64,000 bases of DNA from Mycobacterium palustre (GCF_002101785.1 NZ_LQPJ01000107.1:46424-110423), one strand, 5' to 3'. Shown: positions 35,907 through 45,693, numbered from the stretch's first letter. Numbers and translations: made by a program. The notes: generated by a model from the letters alone, not told the origin.

Positions 35907-36224
35907 CACGATGCCCAGGCGACGTTTCAGCGCATTTGCGCCTACAGCGGCATCATCTGCGTGCTGCTGTCTTCGCCGGATTTGTGTCCGCCGGCTTCCT
36001 ATCCCCGCTGTGCCCATCCATCTCGGCGGCGCGGGTTGCCGCGAATGGGCCGTTCGTCGTCTGGATCCCAGCACGGTGTTCGTGGCCGCACCCCTGGATG
36101 CGGAAGCCACCGCACCCGGGGTTGTGTGAGATACCTAGTCTCAATATACTGGCTGATCGGTCGGAGAACTGGGCAGCACGCGACGATTCCCACGTGCCAA
36201 TTGCCGGCATCGGGAGGGGGTTTT
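35907..36224. other. Intergenic stretch with TGAGA/TCTCA inverted repeat
   Basis: No gene is recognised in these 318 bp. TGAGA (36127-36131) and TCTCA (36139-36143) form an inverted repeat, followed by AATATACT, a possible -10 region, about 75 bp before the secreted-protein start. Its CCTAG-TCTCA half resembles the CTAGTGTCTCAAAATA promoter block near 52.44 kb. Confidence 0.45.
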
Positions 36225-36470
36225 ATGCCCGTCATCAAAAGGGCCGCGCTCATCTTGCTGGGCGCCATGACGACGGGTCTGTGTCTTGCCGTACCGGCCG
36301 GCGCCGACCCGGGCTTCGACCCTTGCCGCTCCAGCGTGCCCTTCATCTGCCGGATGTTCCCGATGATGCCCGACCTCGACCATGACCTTGATCTGACGCA
36401 GAATCCCGAGACGCGGACAGCCGGGCCCGGTCAGGTCGATCAACCGGACGCGGGCCTCGGCAGTGGCTAG
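36225..36470 (+). CDS. Small secreted protein
   Basis: This 81-aa product has a clear Sec signal peptide: basic MPVIKR, hydrophobic AALILLGAMTTGLCLAV, and the cleavage site PAGA-DP. The mature part of about 50 residues has a Cys pair (DPCRSSVPFICRMFP) and an acidic tail. GGGAGGGGG lies four bases before the ATG. It looks like the short exported proteins common in mycobacteria; its function is unknown. It is monocistronic, between convergent operons. Confidence 0.75.
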   Translation: MPVIKRAALILLGAMTTGLCLAVPAGADPGFDPCRSSVPFICRMFPMMPDLDHDLDLTQNPETRTAGPGQVDQPDAGLGSG

Positions 36471-36525
36471 ACCCGTCCGTTTGTGGTGGCGCATCACATC
36501 GCTGCGAGATCGTTGAGCGGACCGC

Positions 36526-37290
36526 CTATCGACCCTGCCATTGCGGTGCACGTTTTTCAGCGAACGCAAGGGCACCTTCCTTGGCGTCGGCCGATTCCCT
36601 GACCCGACCGGTGATTTCACGCTGCCATTCAAACGCCGAAAGGTCGGTCCAATTGCTCTGGTGCGCAAGGATTTTTTTCGTGGCCCTGACGGCCAGCGGC
36701 CCGTTGGCGGCGATCTTGGCCGCGACGTCGCGCGCCACGGCCAACGCCTGGCCCGGTTCGGTGAGCACGGCGACAAGTCCATGACGCTCCGCAACATCCG
36801 CGGTGATCGGTTCGCCGGTCAAGGCGGTCAACATCGCCAGCGAGTATGGCAGCGCTTTCGGAAGCCTGAGCAGCCCGCCCGCGGCGGCGACCAGCCCTCG
36901 CTTGACCTCCGGCAACCCGAATTTGGCGGCCGTGCTCGCTACCACGATGTCCGCGGTCAGGACCAGTTCGCAACCACCGGCGAGCGCCCAGCCCTCCACC
37001 GCCGCAATCAGAGGCTTGGTCGGCGGACTTTCGGTGAGCCCGGCAAAGCCACGCCCCGGAATGGATGGTGACTCGCCACGCAGAAACGCCTTGAGATCCA
37101 TACCCGCACAGAACGTTCCGTCAGCCCCCGTCAGGATGGCCGCGGTCAGGTCGTCGCGAGACTCCAAGTCGTCGATCGCCGCGGCGATACCGGTGGCGAC
37201 AGAGCTGTCGATTGCGTTTTTGGCTTGGGGGCGGTTGATGGTAATGACCATGACGCGGTCCGCCGTGTCGACCAAGACGGTGTCACTCAC
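36526..37290 (-). CDS. Enoyl-CoA hydratase (crotonase family)
   Basis: The GTG at 37290 is chosen because AGGAGG lies six bases upstream; this gives 254 aa. The oxyanion segments are GADGTFCAGMDLKAF and EGWALAGGCELVLTADIVVA. FGLPEVKRGLVAAAGG holds the catalytic-type Glu of hydratases. It is the third gene of the operon after the two acyl-CoA dehydrogenase subunits. The three together would desaturate and hydrate a CoA ester, as in mycobacterial sterol side-chain degradation modules. Confidence 0.9.
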   Translation of the reverse strand: MSDTVLVDTADRVMVITINRPQAKNAIDSSVATGIAAAIDDLESRDDLTAAILTGADGTFCAGMDLKAFLRGESPSIPGRGFAGLTESPPTKPLIAAVEGWALAGGCELVLTADIVVASTAAKFGLPEVKRGLVAAAGGLLRLPKALPYSLAMLTALTGEPITADVAERHGLVAVLTEPGQALAVARDVAAKIAANGPLAVRATKKILAHQSNWTDLSAFEWQREITGRVRESADAKEGALAFAEKRAPQWQGR

Positions 37291-37328
37291 TGATTGCCTC
37301 CTGAGGTCTTGCGCGGGGTCGCTTCCGG

Positions 37329-38333
37329 CTAAGCCGAGATGCTTTCCCACAACTCGGTTTCGCCTTCTGCGCGAACCCTTGCACCGAGCCGGCGGGAGTA
37401 GGCGAATTCGGACTCGTCGGCGTCTCGCAGCGCCCACAACTTGCTTGTATATCGATGCAGACCGTACTCGGCCGTGATACCCACCGCCCCGTGCAGTTGG
37501 TGGGAGGCTCGCGCCACCAGAGTCGCGGTGGTCGCCGTGGCGATGCGGGCGGCCGATACGGCGCCGAACCGCCGCAGCTCGGGTGTGCGATCATTTGCGC
37601 ACGCCGTCGTCGCCCGGTCCAGCGCCGATTGGGCGAATTTGATCCGCACCGCCATCTGGGCCAGCGTCGTCGACACCGCGGGGATCTTTATCAGCGGCGC
37701 GCCAAACTGCACGCGCTCCGTCACGTATTTGCGGGTGAGGTCGTACGCCCCCGACGCATTGCCGAGCAAGGCCGCCGACCGCGCAAGCGCCAAACGATCG
37801 GCGACCTGCGGGCTGGTGGGTCCCGCAGGTATCCGCGCGACCGAAGCACCGTCGAGCTTCACGCGTCCGCTGGGCAGCCCTGCGATGTCGCGGTCCGCTT
37901 CGACGGTGACCGAACCTCCTGCGAGCGGAACGGTCACGACCCCGGATGCGGTCACGAGCACGAGCGCACGGGCCCTGCCGGCGAACGGCACCCGAGCCAC
38001 GTCGGCGGTGATGGCTTCCGAGCAGGCATCCAGGTCAGTAACGGCGATCGTGTCGAAAGTGTCGGCCTCCGGAGCGGCGTCAACGGCGTACGCCGCCGTC
38101 GAGGCCTCGACGATAGGGGTGCTCACCCCCGCGTGCGCCAGCTCCCGGACGACGACCAGCAGGTCGGCCAGCGTTCCACCCGAACCGCCCTTTTCCTCGG
38201 GCATGCCGATTCCGGCGAGACCGAGTTCGCAGACCTGGCTCCACATCGGACCAATGTCGGCGTCGACCTTGTCCCCGGCGTCTTCGGCGAGATTTCGGAT
38301 GAGGTCTGTCAATTCGCGCGCGAATTCACTCAT
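37329..38333 (-). CDS. Acyl-CoA dehydrogenase, small (beta-type) subunit
   Basis: This 334-aa protein is acyl-CoA-dehydrogenase-like but short and lacks the TEPDAGS flavin motif. GMPEEKGGSGGTLADLLVV, RVQFGAPLIKIPAVST and ASHQLHGAVGITAEYGLHRY remain. It overlaps the alpha-type gene by four bases. Such unequal pairs are known in mycobacteria as alpha2-beta2 FadE heterotetramers that share one flavin per dimer and act on bulky sterol CoA esters. The arrangement here fits that design; the substrate is not shown. Confidence 0.83.
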   Translation of the reverse strand: MSEFARELTDLIRNLAEDAGDKVDADIGPMWSQVCELGLAGIGMPEEKGGSGGTLADLLVVVRELAHAGVSTPIVEASTAAYAVDAAPEADTFDTIAVTDLDACSEAITADVARVPFAGRARALVLVTASGVVTVPLAGGSVTVEADRDIAGLPSGRVKLDGASVARIPAGPTSPQVADRLALARSAALLGNASGAYDLTRKYVTERVQFGAPLIKIPAVSTTLAQMAVRIKFAQSALDRATTACANDRTPELRRFGAVSAARIATATTATLVARASHQLHGAVGITAEYGLHRYTSKLWALRDADESEFAYSRRLGARVRAEGETELWESISA

Positions 38334-39484
38334 TGCCGGGTCTCGCTCTTGGTGACGATCGACAGCAGGACGTCTGAGGCGCCTCCCCTGATGGTGAATC
38401 CGGGCGCGGCCAGAAGCGCTTCCGCCAGTGGGTCATTGCGTGCGGTCGTCAGTCCCACTCGGCGAGCGAACTCGATCACGTCGTTCTCGAACTCCGTGCC
38501 GAGATACTTCAAACTCGCCGCCTCAACGACGGGCGCGCGGCCGGCGTCGAGCGCATCAGCAATTTCCCAGCATTGTCGCCGCAGCGTGGCCAGGCGGGCA
38601 ACGAGCGCACCGAGTTCGACGTCGTGACTCCCGTCAGACGTCCGGCGGAGGTGATCGAGCGCTTCGACCAAAAGCGGATAGGTGCTCAGGACTCGCTCGG
38701 GGCCGCCGCGCTCAAACGACAGTTGCTCGATGACCTGACGCCAGCCGTTTCCCTCCGTCCCGAGCAGACGATTTTCTGGAATAAAGACATCGGTGAAGCT
38801 GACCTCATTGAAGTGGTGCTCCCCCGACATGTCGGTTATCGGCGATACCTCGATCCCGGGCGTGGCCATGTCGACGATGAATTCCGACAGGCCTTCGTGC
38901 TTTCGGCCCGTCGAATCCGTGCGTGCCAACAGATAGGCGTGCGTCGCGCGATGCGCGTTGCTGGTCCAGACTTTGCGGCCGGTGACCGACCAGCCCCCGT
39001 CGACCCTTTTGGCGGTGGTACGCACGGCAGCCAGGTCCGACCCCGCCTCCGGCTCGCTCATGCCCAGGCAGAAGATGTATTCGGCGCTGATGATGCCCGG
39101 CAGCAACTCCTTTTGCAGCTCATGGCTGCCGTGGCGCAGAATCGCCGGGCCGATCTGACGATCCGAGATCCAGTGGGCAGCAACCGGCGCTCCGGCACGC
39201 AACAGCTCCTCGGTGACAACCAGCCGCGACCGGGCATCCAGCCCCCTACCCCCGAATTCGACCGGCCACGTGATGCCGATCAGTCCCCGAGCGGCGAGCT
39301 CGCGGGAGAACTCGAGATCGAATGAGCGCAGCCAACAGTCGCTCCGGGGAACATAGCGGCCCGCGGATAGCCATGAGCTGGTCAGCTCACGCACTTGCCG
39401 ACGCAGCGCGCCGAGACGCTCGGTCGCATCAGGATCAGCGGTAGCGCGTAGGTCGTCTGCAGCGGGAGAGGCAGTCTGCGTCAT
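38330..39484 (-). CDS. Acyl-CoA dehydrogenase, large (alpha-type) subunit
   Basis: This 384-aa subunit has CLGMSEPEAGSDLAAVRT (flavin binding, near 140), GRKVWTSNAHRATHAYLLART and RLLGTEGNGWRQVIEQLSFER. At the end, where a YEGT Glu is often found, it reads TIRGGASDVLLSIV. It is the first gene of the operon with the small subunit and a crotonase. It probably assembles with the small subunit into one active enzyme. An inverted repeat lies 47 bp upstream of the ATG at 39484. Confidence 0.87.
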   Translation of the reverse strand: MTQTASPAADDLRATADPDATERLGALRRQVRELTSSWLSAGRYVPRSDCWLRSFDLEFSRELAARGLIGITWPVEFGGRGLDARSRLVVTEELLRAGAPVAAHWISDRQIGPAILRHGSHELQKELLPGIISAEYIFCLGMSEPEAGSDLAAVRTTAKRVDGGWSVTGRKVWTSNAHRATHAYLLARTDSTGRKHEGLSEFIVDMATPGIEVSPITDMSGEHHFNEVSFTDVFIPENRLLGTEGNGWRQVIEQLSFERGGPERVLSTYPLLVEALDHLRRTSDGSHDVELGALVARLATLRRQCWEIADALDAGRAPVVEAASLKYLGTEFENDVIEFARRVGLTTARNDPLAEALLAAPGFTIRGGASDVLLSIVTKSETRQ

Positions 39485-39530
39485 GCCCGCTGGCCCGTCT
39501 CCGAGTGGCGCACGGATGCAAGAGTATCAT

Positions 39531-39551
39531 TTTGAGTTTGGACGTCTCAAA
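39531..39551. promoter_or_regulatory. TTTGAG/CTCAAA inverted repeat
   Basis: TTTGAG (39531-39536) and CTCAAA (39546-39551) are inverted around a 9-bp spacer, upstream of the acyl-CoA dehydrogenase operon on the minus strand. The CTCAAA(A) word also occurs in the promoters at 52.44 and 56.76 kb and at 46.85 kb. AT-rich surroundings support a promoter here. Confidence 0.5.
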
Positions 39552-39726
39552 TCGTTCATTGGCGCCCGGGCCGATGCCGGACAAACTCATGGCACCAGGC
39601 TGCTGGATTGTAGGCGGCGCCGCTGGGCTGAACGACTCGTTGGACCGCGCCGAGGAGCGGGCGCACCGGATGTCAATGGAGCTGACGGACAATCGCCGCG
39701 CTGAGGCCTCCTTTTATCCCCGTGTG

Positions 39727-41439
39727 TCAAACACTATTTCTTTCCGATGACGCGATCGGGTCGTGAACGATGACGCGGCCTGACGTGCCGTCAACCGTGA
39801 TCCGCACGCCGTCCGGAATAGCCCGCGTGCCGTTTTTGGTGTTGATCACACAGGTGACGCCGAGTTCACGGGCGACGATCGCACCGTGGCTCATCACTCC
39901 ACCGGTATCGATTACCAAGGCGTCGGCCAGCATGAATAGCGGTGTCCAGCTGGGATCCGTGGTCGGACACACCAGGACGTCGCCCTCTTCGAGATCGGCG
40001 TCGTCTGGGTCGAAGACCACCCGCGCGGTGCCCGTTACCTGGCCACCGCAGACACCGATCCCGGTAAGTTCACCGACCGCGCGCCGATTCCCGCTGACGG
40101 CCGGCGAGGCCACCGGCATGGGATCGCCGACCCAGCGGTCTGGCACCTCGAGGCTGTGAAAGTATTCGTGGTCGGCCTTGCGCTCGAGCACCAACCGGCG
40201 CAGCGCCTCCGCCGGACGACTCGGCGCATCGCTGACCAGTTCGTCGTACGTCAAGAAAAAGACATCCTCGGGGTCCGCCAGTTGACCGGTTGAGGCCAGG
40301 CGATCACCGATGATGCGCGCGGCACAGCGGGCCGCATCTACGCAGTGCAGAAAACCGGCCTTGCCGACTTCGCGGACCGGGATGTATTCAGCCGCCAAGC
40401 GCAGTACCAGCCGTGCCCGAATCTTGTTGAGGGCATTTAGGTTTGCCAGCATCTCTCGTTCCGCGGTGCGCCGCACCCGCTGCTGACGCCGCCACATCTG
40501 GTCGGGATGCAGCGCGTCACGAGACCGGTAGCGGTTGGTCAGCAGCCACAGCGGTGTCTGATCCTCGCGCCAGACGCGACTGGGCAGATTGCCCTCATTC
40601 GGGCCGTGATAGCCGTGTCGGGCAACGAATTCCGTCATCGGTAGCGCGCCGTTGGCTAAGTTCCACAGGTCGGCGATGACTTCGGTCTCATCCACGCGCC
40701 CATACCCCGTCATCAGTTCCGCGGCCCTGTCGCGACTGCCGAACCCGGCCACCGCAAGCTGCTCAACCTGTTCGCCGAGCGCCTGACCCACCAGAGACAG
40801 GGTGGTATGCATGGTGCCGATGGTGACGAAGTTCTCGGCCGCCTCCCGCAGCAGCCGCTGGGCGGCGACGACGGTCGTGGGCGGGGCTTCGACGGTACCG
40901 CGTCGCCACCAGTCGCGGATTTCTTCGCGGGCCGAGCGGATGCGCTTGCGGTGCCAGTAGGCACTTGAGACGGTACTGGCCAAGATTACCGGGTACCGCA
41001 GCTTCGCGCGCAACCGCGACGTCGCGGACTGTGTGCCCCCAACGGTGCCGCGAGGTTCGCCGAACATTTGTTGTACGACAGTATCGCCGTCTGTTCCGGG
41101 CATCCGTTGGCCGATGCGATGAAATGTGTTGAGGTTTCCCGCCGGACGCCCATAGAACGCGGCGCTGATGCGGTCATCCGGACTCTGCGGAGGAGGCACT
41201 TCGGATCGAGTGAGCACGCCGAGCGCCCCGAACCCCCGGCGCACGGCGGTTTCCATCGCAAACTGCCAGAAGGTCCAGCTCAGCGGGGTCTGCACGCCCT
41301 GAATCGCCTCGGAGAAGTTGACTCTCGACCACACTGTCTGTGCGCCGGATCGGTTGTGCACCGGACTGTTGGCTAAGACCACTTGCCACCCGCCTCCCGT
41401 CTTCACCGCGTCGAACAGAGTGTTCGCATGACTGTACAT
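39727..41439 (-). CDS. Half-dikinase: PEP-synthase-like central and swivelling-His domains, no ATP-grasp
   Basis: The 570-aa protein starts at ATG 41439; a TTG at 41472 would add 11 residues. It begins where the central domain of the full enzyme at 485 begins (TVWSRVNFSEAIQGVQTPLSW against IVWTRTWADEQWTGAITPLF). It ends with the swivelling domain: TDPSWTPLFMLADALVIDTGG, MSHGAIVARELGVTCVINT, His518. The whole ATP-grasp domain is absent. In known dikinases the His is phosphorylated by that domain, so a partner in trans, PEP use, or a non-kinase role is implied. It stands alone on this strand. Confidence 0.82.
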   Translation of the reverse strand: MYSHANTLFDAVKTGGGWQVVLANSPVHNRSGAQTVWSRVNFSEAIQGVQTPLSWTFWQFAMETAVRRGFGALGVLTRSEVPPPQSPDDRISAAFYGRPAGNLNTFHRIGQRMPGTDGDTVVQQMFGEPRGTVGGTQSATSRLRAKLRYPVILASTVSSAYWHRKRIRSAREEIRDWWRRGTVEAPPTTVVAAQRLLREAAENFVTIGTMHTTLSLVGQALGEQVEQLAVAGFGSRDRAAELMTGYGRVDETEVIADLWNLANGALPMTEFVARHGYHGPNEGNLPSRVWREDQTPLWLLTNRYRSRDALHPDQMWRRQQRVRRTAEREMLANLNALNKIRARLVLRLAAEYIPVREVGKAGFLHCVDAARCAARIIGDRLASTGQLADPEDVFFLTYDELVSDAPSRPAEALRRLVLERKADHEYFHSLEVPDRWVGDPMPVASPAVSGNRRAVGELTGIGVCGGQVTGTARVVFDPDDADLEEGDVLVCPTTDPSWTPLFMLADALVIDTGGVMSHGAIVARELGVTCVINTKNGTRAIPDGVRITVDGTSGRVIVHDPIASSERNSV

Positions 41440-41515
41440 CGCGTCCGGCTGATGCGGGCGCCTCACAGGCAAGCAGTGCTTGATTAACTGCGTCCGGCGT
41501 CAGCAAGCTCGCCAG

Positions 41516-42010
41516 ATGACCATCCGGCACGGCGACCGTCGACTGGAGCGCCGCGGTGAGGTGGCCAAGATCGGCTGGGCGGCATCGAGGCTCAACCTAT
41601 TCACCCCTGAGGTCGCCGACGCGCACGACGCCGTGTTGGACGACCTTCCCACCGGGGCGCGTGCGCTGATCGTGCGGGCCGAAGGCAAGGTTCTTCTGCG
41701 CGGGTCCGGGCGCAGCAGTTCACCACCATGGACGCCGCGGCCCGGCACAAAGTTCAGCCGTCGATTGCTCGGCCTCGTTCAGCGGATCGAAGGGCTCCGG
41801 TTGCCCACGGTCGCCGTAATGCACGGATTGAAACTCAGCTCGACCGGGGCGGGGTGCTGCACCCACTTCGGACCGGGAACGCACAGATTTTCTGCTGATG
41901 CTTACGCGAGAGCGGTGTGCTGCGGCCTTGACTCCGCCGTCGAGAAGGTGGATGCGAGCCTCTACGGAACCGGGCAGTTCGGCGAGGCGACAAAATGTTT
42001 GCGGGAATAA
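41516..42010 (+). pseudogene. Crotonase-family remnant
   Basis: Crotonase-like pieces are visible in changing frames: IGWAASRLNLFTPEVADAHDAV, ARALIVRAEGKV, then FTTMDAAA in a shifted frame near 41720, then LLGLVQRIEGLRLPTVAVMHGL. The oxyanion Gly-rich segment and the whole C-terminal half are not recognisable. The frame stays open to 42010 but encodes unrelated sequence, so this is a decayed gene. Confidence 0.65.
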
Positions 42011-42068
42011 TGGGATGGCGGCCGGCTTTGTCATGGATCTGGATGCAGAGACGGTCCTCGACTAGGAG

Positions 42069-43193
42069 ATGACCCCGTTGGCAACGAACGATTTCGAAAC
42101 GACCCCGGCTCCGGTCGCCGACGACATGAGCGCCTTCATCATCGCCGGAGCGGTCACGTCTCAACAGGAGCAGTCCGGTTACGAGACCGTGTCACGCACG
42201 CCGGCACAGGGCATCCAGGACGGCGTGGACGCGGAACGCATTGGATATCGCCGGATCTGGTTGTCGGAGCGCATCGACATTAAGTGGTCCGATGTGATCC
42301 TGTCCGGTGTGGCGGCGCGGACAAGCAGGCTCGAAGTCGGCACCGGCGTCATCGATCCGACGACGCGTCACCCGTGGACCGCCGCTGCGTTCGGTGCCAC
42401 GATGCAGGCCTGCTATGGCGAGCGTTTCATCATGGGGCTCGGCCGCGGCGACAACGGATACTTCCGCGGCAGCGGCATCAAGATGGCAACCTACGCCCAG
42501 ATGCACGACTACGTCGACATCCTGCGCGATCTGTGGGCGGGCAAACACGTCAAATACGACGGCCCTGTGGGCGCTTTCGAGGATCTTTCGTTCGCCGAGT
42601 GCTACCACGGGTCCCCGCCGCCGATCTGGTTCGGCGGTTTCTGCGCTCCGCTCGGCGCCCGATTTGCCGCCGCGAAGTGCGACGGCGTCTTGCTGGTCCC
42701 GATGATGACGCCGGTCGCCGTCGCCGCCGCCAAGGAGCAGATCATCAAGGCTTGCCGACGAATAGGTCGAGACCCTAGTGAGATTCGGGTGGCGGCGCTG
42801 GTCGTGACGGCGCCGAATTTGGATGATTTCGAAACCCGCGCGCTAGCGCACGGACGGATGGTCACCTACCTGCAGTACCCCGGCTATGGTGAGCAGCTTT
42901 GCACCGCCAACGGCTGGGATCTCGGGCTTCTGGACAAGATTCGGAATCACAAGCGGTTCGAGAAAATCACCCAGGTCGCCGACCGCGAATTCCAGCGCCA
43001 CGAAATGATGGACGTCGCCGGCGTCATTCCGGACGAGTACATGTGGGACTGCAGCGCGATCGGAACCGTCGACGAATGCGTGACGAACCTGCGGCGTTTC
43101 ATCGACGCGGGTGCCGACGAAATCGTCACCTACGGTTCGACTCCAGCGCAGAACGCCGAGCTGGTGGCGGCCTGGCGTGACCGGGCGCGCTGA
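42069..43193 (+). CDS. LLM-class F420-dependent oxidoreductase
   Basis: This 374-aa LLM protein has GYRRIWLSERIDIK, ARTSRLEVGTGVIDPTTRHPW, GERFIMGLGRGDNGYFRGSG and PPIWFGGFCAPLGARFAAAKCDG. The form is close to the MSMEG_2249-type F420 family as I remember it. AGGAG abuts the ATG at 42069, so the TTG at 42078, nine bases away, may be the true start. It lies between gene remnants and has no operon partner. The substrate is unknown. Confidence 0.82.
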   Translation: MTPLATNDFETTPAPVADDMSAFIIAGAVTSQQEQSGYETVSRTPAQGIQDGVDAERIGYRRIWLSERIDIKWSDVILSGVAARTSRLEVGTGVIDPTTRHPWTAAAFGATMQACYGERFIMGLGRGDNGYFRGSGIKMATYAQMHDYVDILRDLWAGKHVKYDGPVGAFEDLSFAECYHGSPPPIWFGGFCAPLGARFAAAKCDGVLLVPMMTPVAVAAAKEQIIKACRRIGRDPSEIRVAALVVTAPNLDDFETRALAHGRMVTYLQYPGYGEQLCTANGWDLGLLDKIRNHKRFEKITQVADREFQRHEMMDVAGVIPDEYMWDCSAIGTVDECVTNLRRFIDAGADEIVTYGSTPAQNAELVAAWRDRAR

Positions 43194-43247
43194 CGGAGCC
43201 CGGACGCCCGGCCGGCACGACGCCCGGGCCGACCGGCCCTGCCGACC

Positions 43248-43422
43248 CAGGAACGGTTAGCGCGCGAGGCATTCGAACTCTTTCGACCAAAAGGGAGTGG
43301 CGGCGCTGACGATCAATCGCCTGGTCAAAGAGCTCGGCGTCGGCCCTATGACCATCTACGGGCACGCCCCGTCAGTGTTAACGATCGTGCACAGAGCGCG
43401 ACGAAACGCCTTTCACCGCTAG
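43248..43422 (+). pseudogene. TetR N-terminal remnant
   Basis: QERLAREAFELFRPKG in one frame and, one base later, VAALTINRLVKELGVGPMTIYGH together form a complete TetR helix-turn-helix. The frame ends at a TAG at 43420-43422 and no ligand domain follows. It is a truncated, frameshifted relic. An AACGATCGTG near-palindrome at 43380-43389 lies inside it. Confidence 0.7.
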
Positions 43423-43490
43423 GGTCTCGAGAGGGAACCAAGGACAACCGGGTCGAGACTGACCACTGCATCGCGACAGCGCGGAGGATC

Positions 43491-44395
43491 ATGGACAACC
43501 GGTTCTTTCCACTAGTGGTCGTGGCCGTCATGCTCGCTCTCGGGCTGACCCTCACGGTCGCGGACTTCCGCCGTGCGGCCACAATGTGGCGGCCGCTGGC
43601 GGTCGCGCTCATCTGTCAGGCCGTGGTGTTACCGGTGCTGTGCTTGCTGACGGCGGAGGCTTTCCATCTTCCACCGACCATGGCGGTCGGACTAATGTTG
43701 ATGGCCGCGACCCCGGGTGGCACCACGTCGAGCATCATGAGTCATCTGTTCAACGGCGACCTGGCGCTCAACCTCACGTTGACCGCGATCAACGCGGTGC
43801 TGTCGATTGCCGCGATACCGGCGATCTTGCCTTGTCGATGACATGGTTTCTCGGAAGGGGCCGCTTCATCCCGCTCCAATTCGACAGATTCCTCGGGGTG
43901 ATTGGCCTTGTGCTCGTACCCACCGCGATCGGCATTGCCATCCGCCACCGACGACCCGACCTTGCACGGCGACTCCAGACGCCGGTCAAGGTGGCCGCCG
44001 CAATCCTGTTGGTATTGATCGCCACTTCGGCGATCGCGAAATCCGGGGGGACGCTGTGGCAGCACCTCGGTGTCCTCAGCGGCGCCGTCGTCAGCTTCTG
44101 CCTGGCCAGCTTGACGGTCGGCTACCTGGCGCCACGTTTGATGCGTCTTGCTCCACGCCAGGCCGTCGCTATGAGCCTGGAAATCGGTATGCACAACGGC
44201 GTGGTTGCTTTCGGCATTGCACTGAGTCCACAGCTACTAAACAACTCTGAAATGGCGATCCCGCCGGCGGTTTACGGCGTCATCGCGCCATTTGTCGCCG
44301 TGTCGCTCATCCTTGTCATTCGCCGGCTCGATCCGGCCTTCCGCGTGCCCCGCCGGTCGGTCGCCACGACCGAGGAAACCACCGAAAACCTTTGA
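43491..44395 (+). pseudogene. Bile-acid:sodium symporter (BASS) family transporter, one-base deletion
   Basis: The N-terminal 115 residues include TPGGTTSSIMSHLFNGDLAL, a BASS-family core. Near 43833 the frame ends. Adding one G after ATCTTG would restore AILALSMTWF and join it to the second frame, which contains EIGMHNGVVAFGIALSPQLL, the family's second cation/substrate motif, and runs to 44395. About nine helices would result. The family imports organic acids such as bile acids with sodium. A single missing base means a recent mutation or a sequencing error. Confidence 0.8.
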
Positions 44396-44663
44396 TGGCG
44401 GTCAACACCCCCGTGTTGCGGCGGCGCGGGGTGTCGGGGACGGATGGCGCGGCGCCGCGCAGGAAGTTGCGGAGATGGCTTCGGCGAATGCCCCTGTCGC
44501 GAAACGCTGGTCGGCGGCCACCGCGGTGACAAAACGGGTTCGCTCGCCGGGCCGGATCACGTATGGCCTGCCTCCTCCGCAGGATGGGGCCGACAAGCGG
44601 CCTCTCGATCGCTTGCCGGCCCGAGAGCCTTGCGACGCTCCAAAGGCATCCGTTACAGCAGCC

Positions 44664-45680
44664 CTACCGTTTGAACGCGTCGATGATCTGCAGGTAGCAG
44701 TCCTCGGATTCCTCGGCGGTGAACGGAGGGACGTAGGACGTGTGCAGGGCCAAGTGCGGCAGAGCCTTGTAGTTGTCCACCTTTTGGCGACATTCCTCCG
44801 GCGTTCCGGTGATGGAGAACAGCTCGACAAGCTCCTCGGGGGTCTCCTCGAAGGCCGCCAGCCCCTTCTGCATCATTGACGCGCGCAACCCGTTGACGAG
44901 GTCCTGCACACCCTCGATTTCGGCGACCACGTCGGAGACCGGGTGTGCGATGTAGAACCCGACATGCTTTTTGGCGCGCGCCAAGGCAACGTCACGATCG
45001 GGGTGCACACAGCAGATGATCTCGCAGGCCAGATCCAGCGCGTCTGGATCACGGCCTGCCGAGCGCGCGCCCTCGGTGATGTTGGGCAACACGACCTGCT
45101 CGAAAAACTTTGGTGTCCAGAGGTATCCGATCCATCCGTCGGCCTTGGCCCCGCACAACTTGAGCAGCTGCGGGCGCATCCCCGCGATCAGGATCGGTAT
45201 GTCCGAGCGCACCCCGTCGCGCAGCCCCCATGGGTTGATGGGCGGGGCGGTGAACTGGTAGTAGGTGCCGTTGAACGGCTCGACCTCTTCGCCGGCGAGG
45301 TACGCCCAGGATCTGCGCAATGCCTCGACGTATTCGCTCAGGCGCTTGATGGGCCTTTGGAAGTCGGTGGAGTGAAAGGCCTGCAAGAACTCTGGAACCC
45401 CGGTGCCGAGACCGAGCTTCATGCGGCCGCCGGAGAGCTCATCGACGTCGGCCGCCGCGTTCGCCGCCTCGAACGGGGAGCGGTTGAACGCCGTCGCAAG
45501 CCCGGTGCACAACTCCGCGTTAGAGGTGGTGAGCGCCGATGTGCACAGCATTGAGAACGGGTTTCGGTATAGCTCGTACGTCCAGATCGATTCGAAGCCC
45601 GCCTCATCGGCCATCCGCGCGTAATCCGGTATGCGGGAAAGCGGCGCCGTGCGGCTGGGCATGGTGATTCCGAGTTTCAA
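44664..45680 (-). CDS. LLM-class flavin/F420-dependent oxidoreductase
   Basis: The TTG at 45680 (MKLGITMPSRT) follows GAAAGGGGTAAAGGC and gives 338 aa. The upstream extension of the open frame is out of frame with the preceding gene and is ignored. LLM features are DEAGFESIWTYELYRNPF, LCTGLATAFNRSPFEAANAAADVDELSGGRMKLGLGTGVPEF, and a C-terminal ITGTPEECRQKVDNYKAL. It lies 13 bp after the LLM gene at 45694, forming a two-gene operon. Confidence 0.85.
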   Translation of the reverse strand: MKLGITMPSRTAPLSRIPDYARMADEAGFESIWTYELYRNPFSMLCTSALTTSNAELCTGLATAFNRSPFEAANAAADVDELSGGRMKLGLGTGVPEFLQAFHSTDFQRPIKRLSEYVEALRRSWAYLAGEEVEPFNGTYYQFTAPPINPWGLRDGVRSDIPILIAGMRPQLLKLCGAKADGWIGYLWTPKFFEQVVLPNITEGARSAGRDPDALDLACEIICCVHPDRDVALARAKKHVGFYIAHPVSDVVAEIEGVQDLVNGLRASMMQKGLAAFEETPEELVELFSITGTPEECRQKVDNYKALPHLALHTSYVPPFTAEESEDCYLQIIDAFKR

Positions 45681-45693
45681 GCCTTTACCCCTT

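Noticed and set aside
43200..43240. GC-rich inverted words after the LLM gene as a terminator
   Set aside because: No clean stem and no T-run; such GC-rich complementarity is common by chance here.
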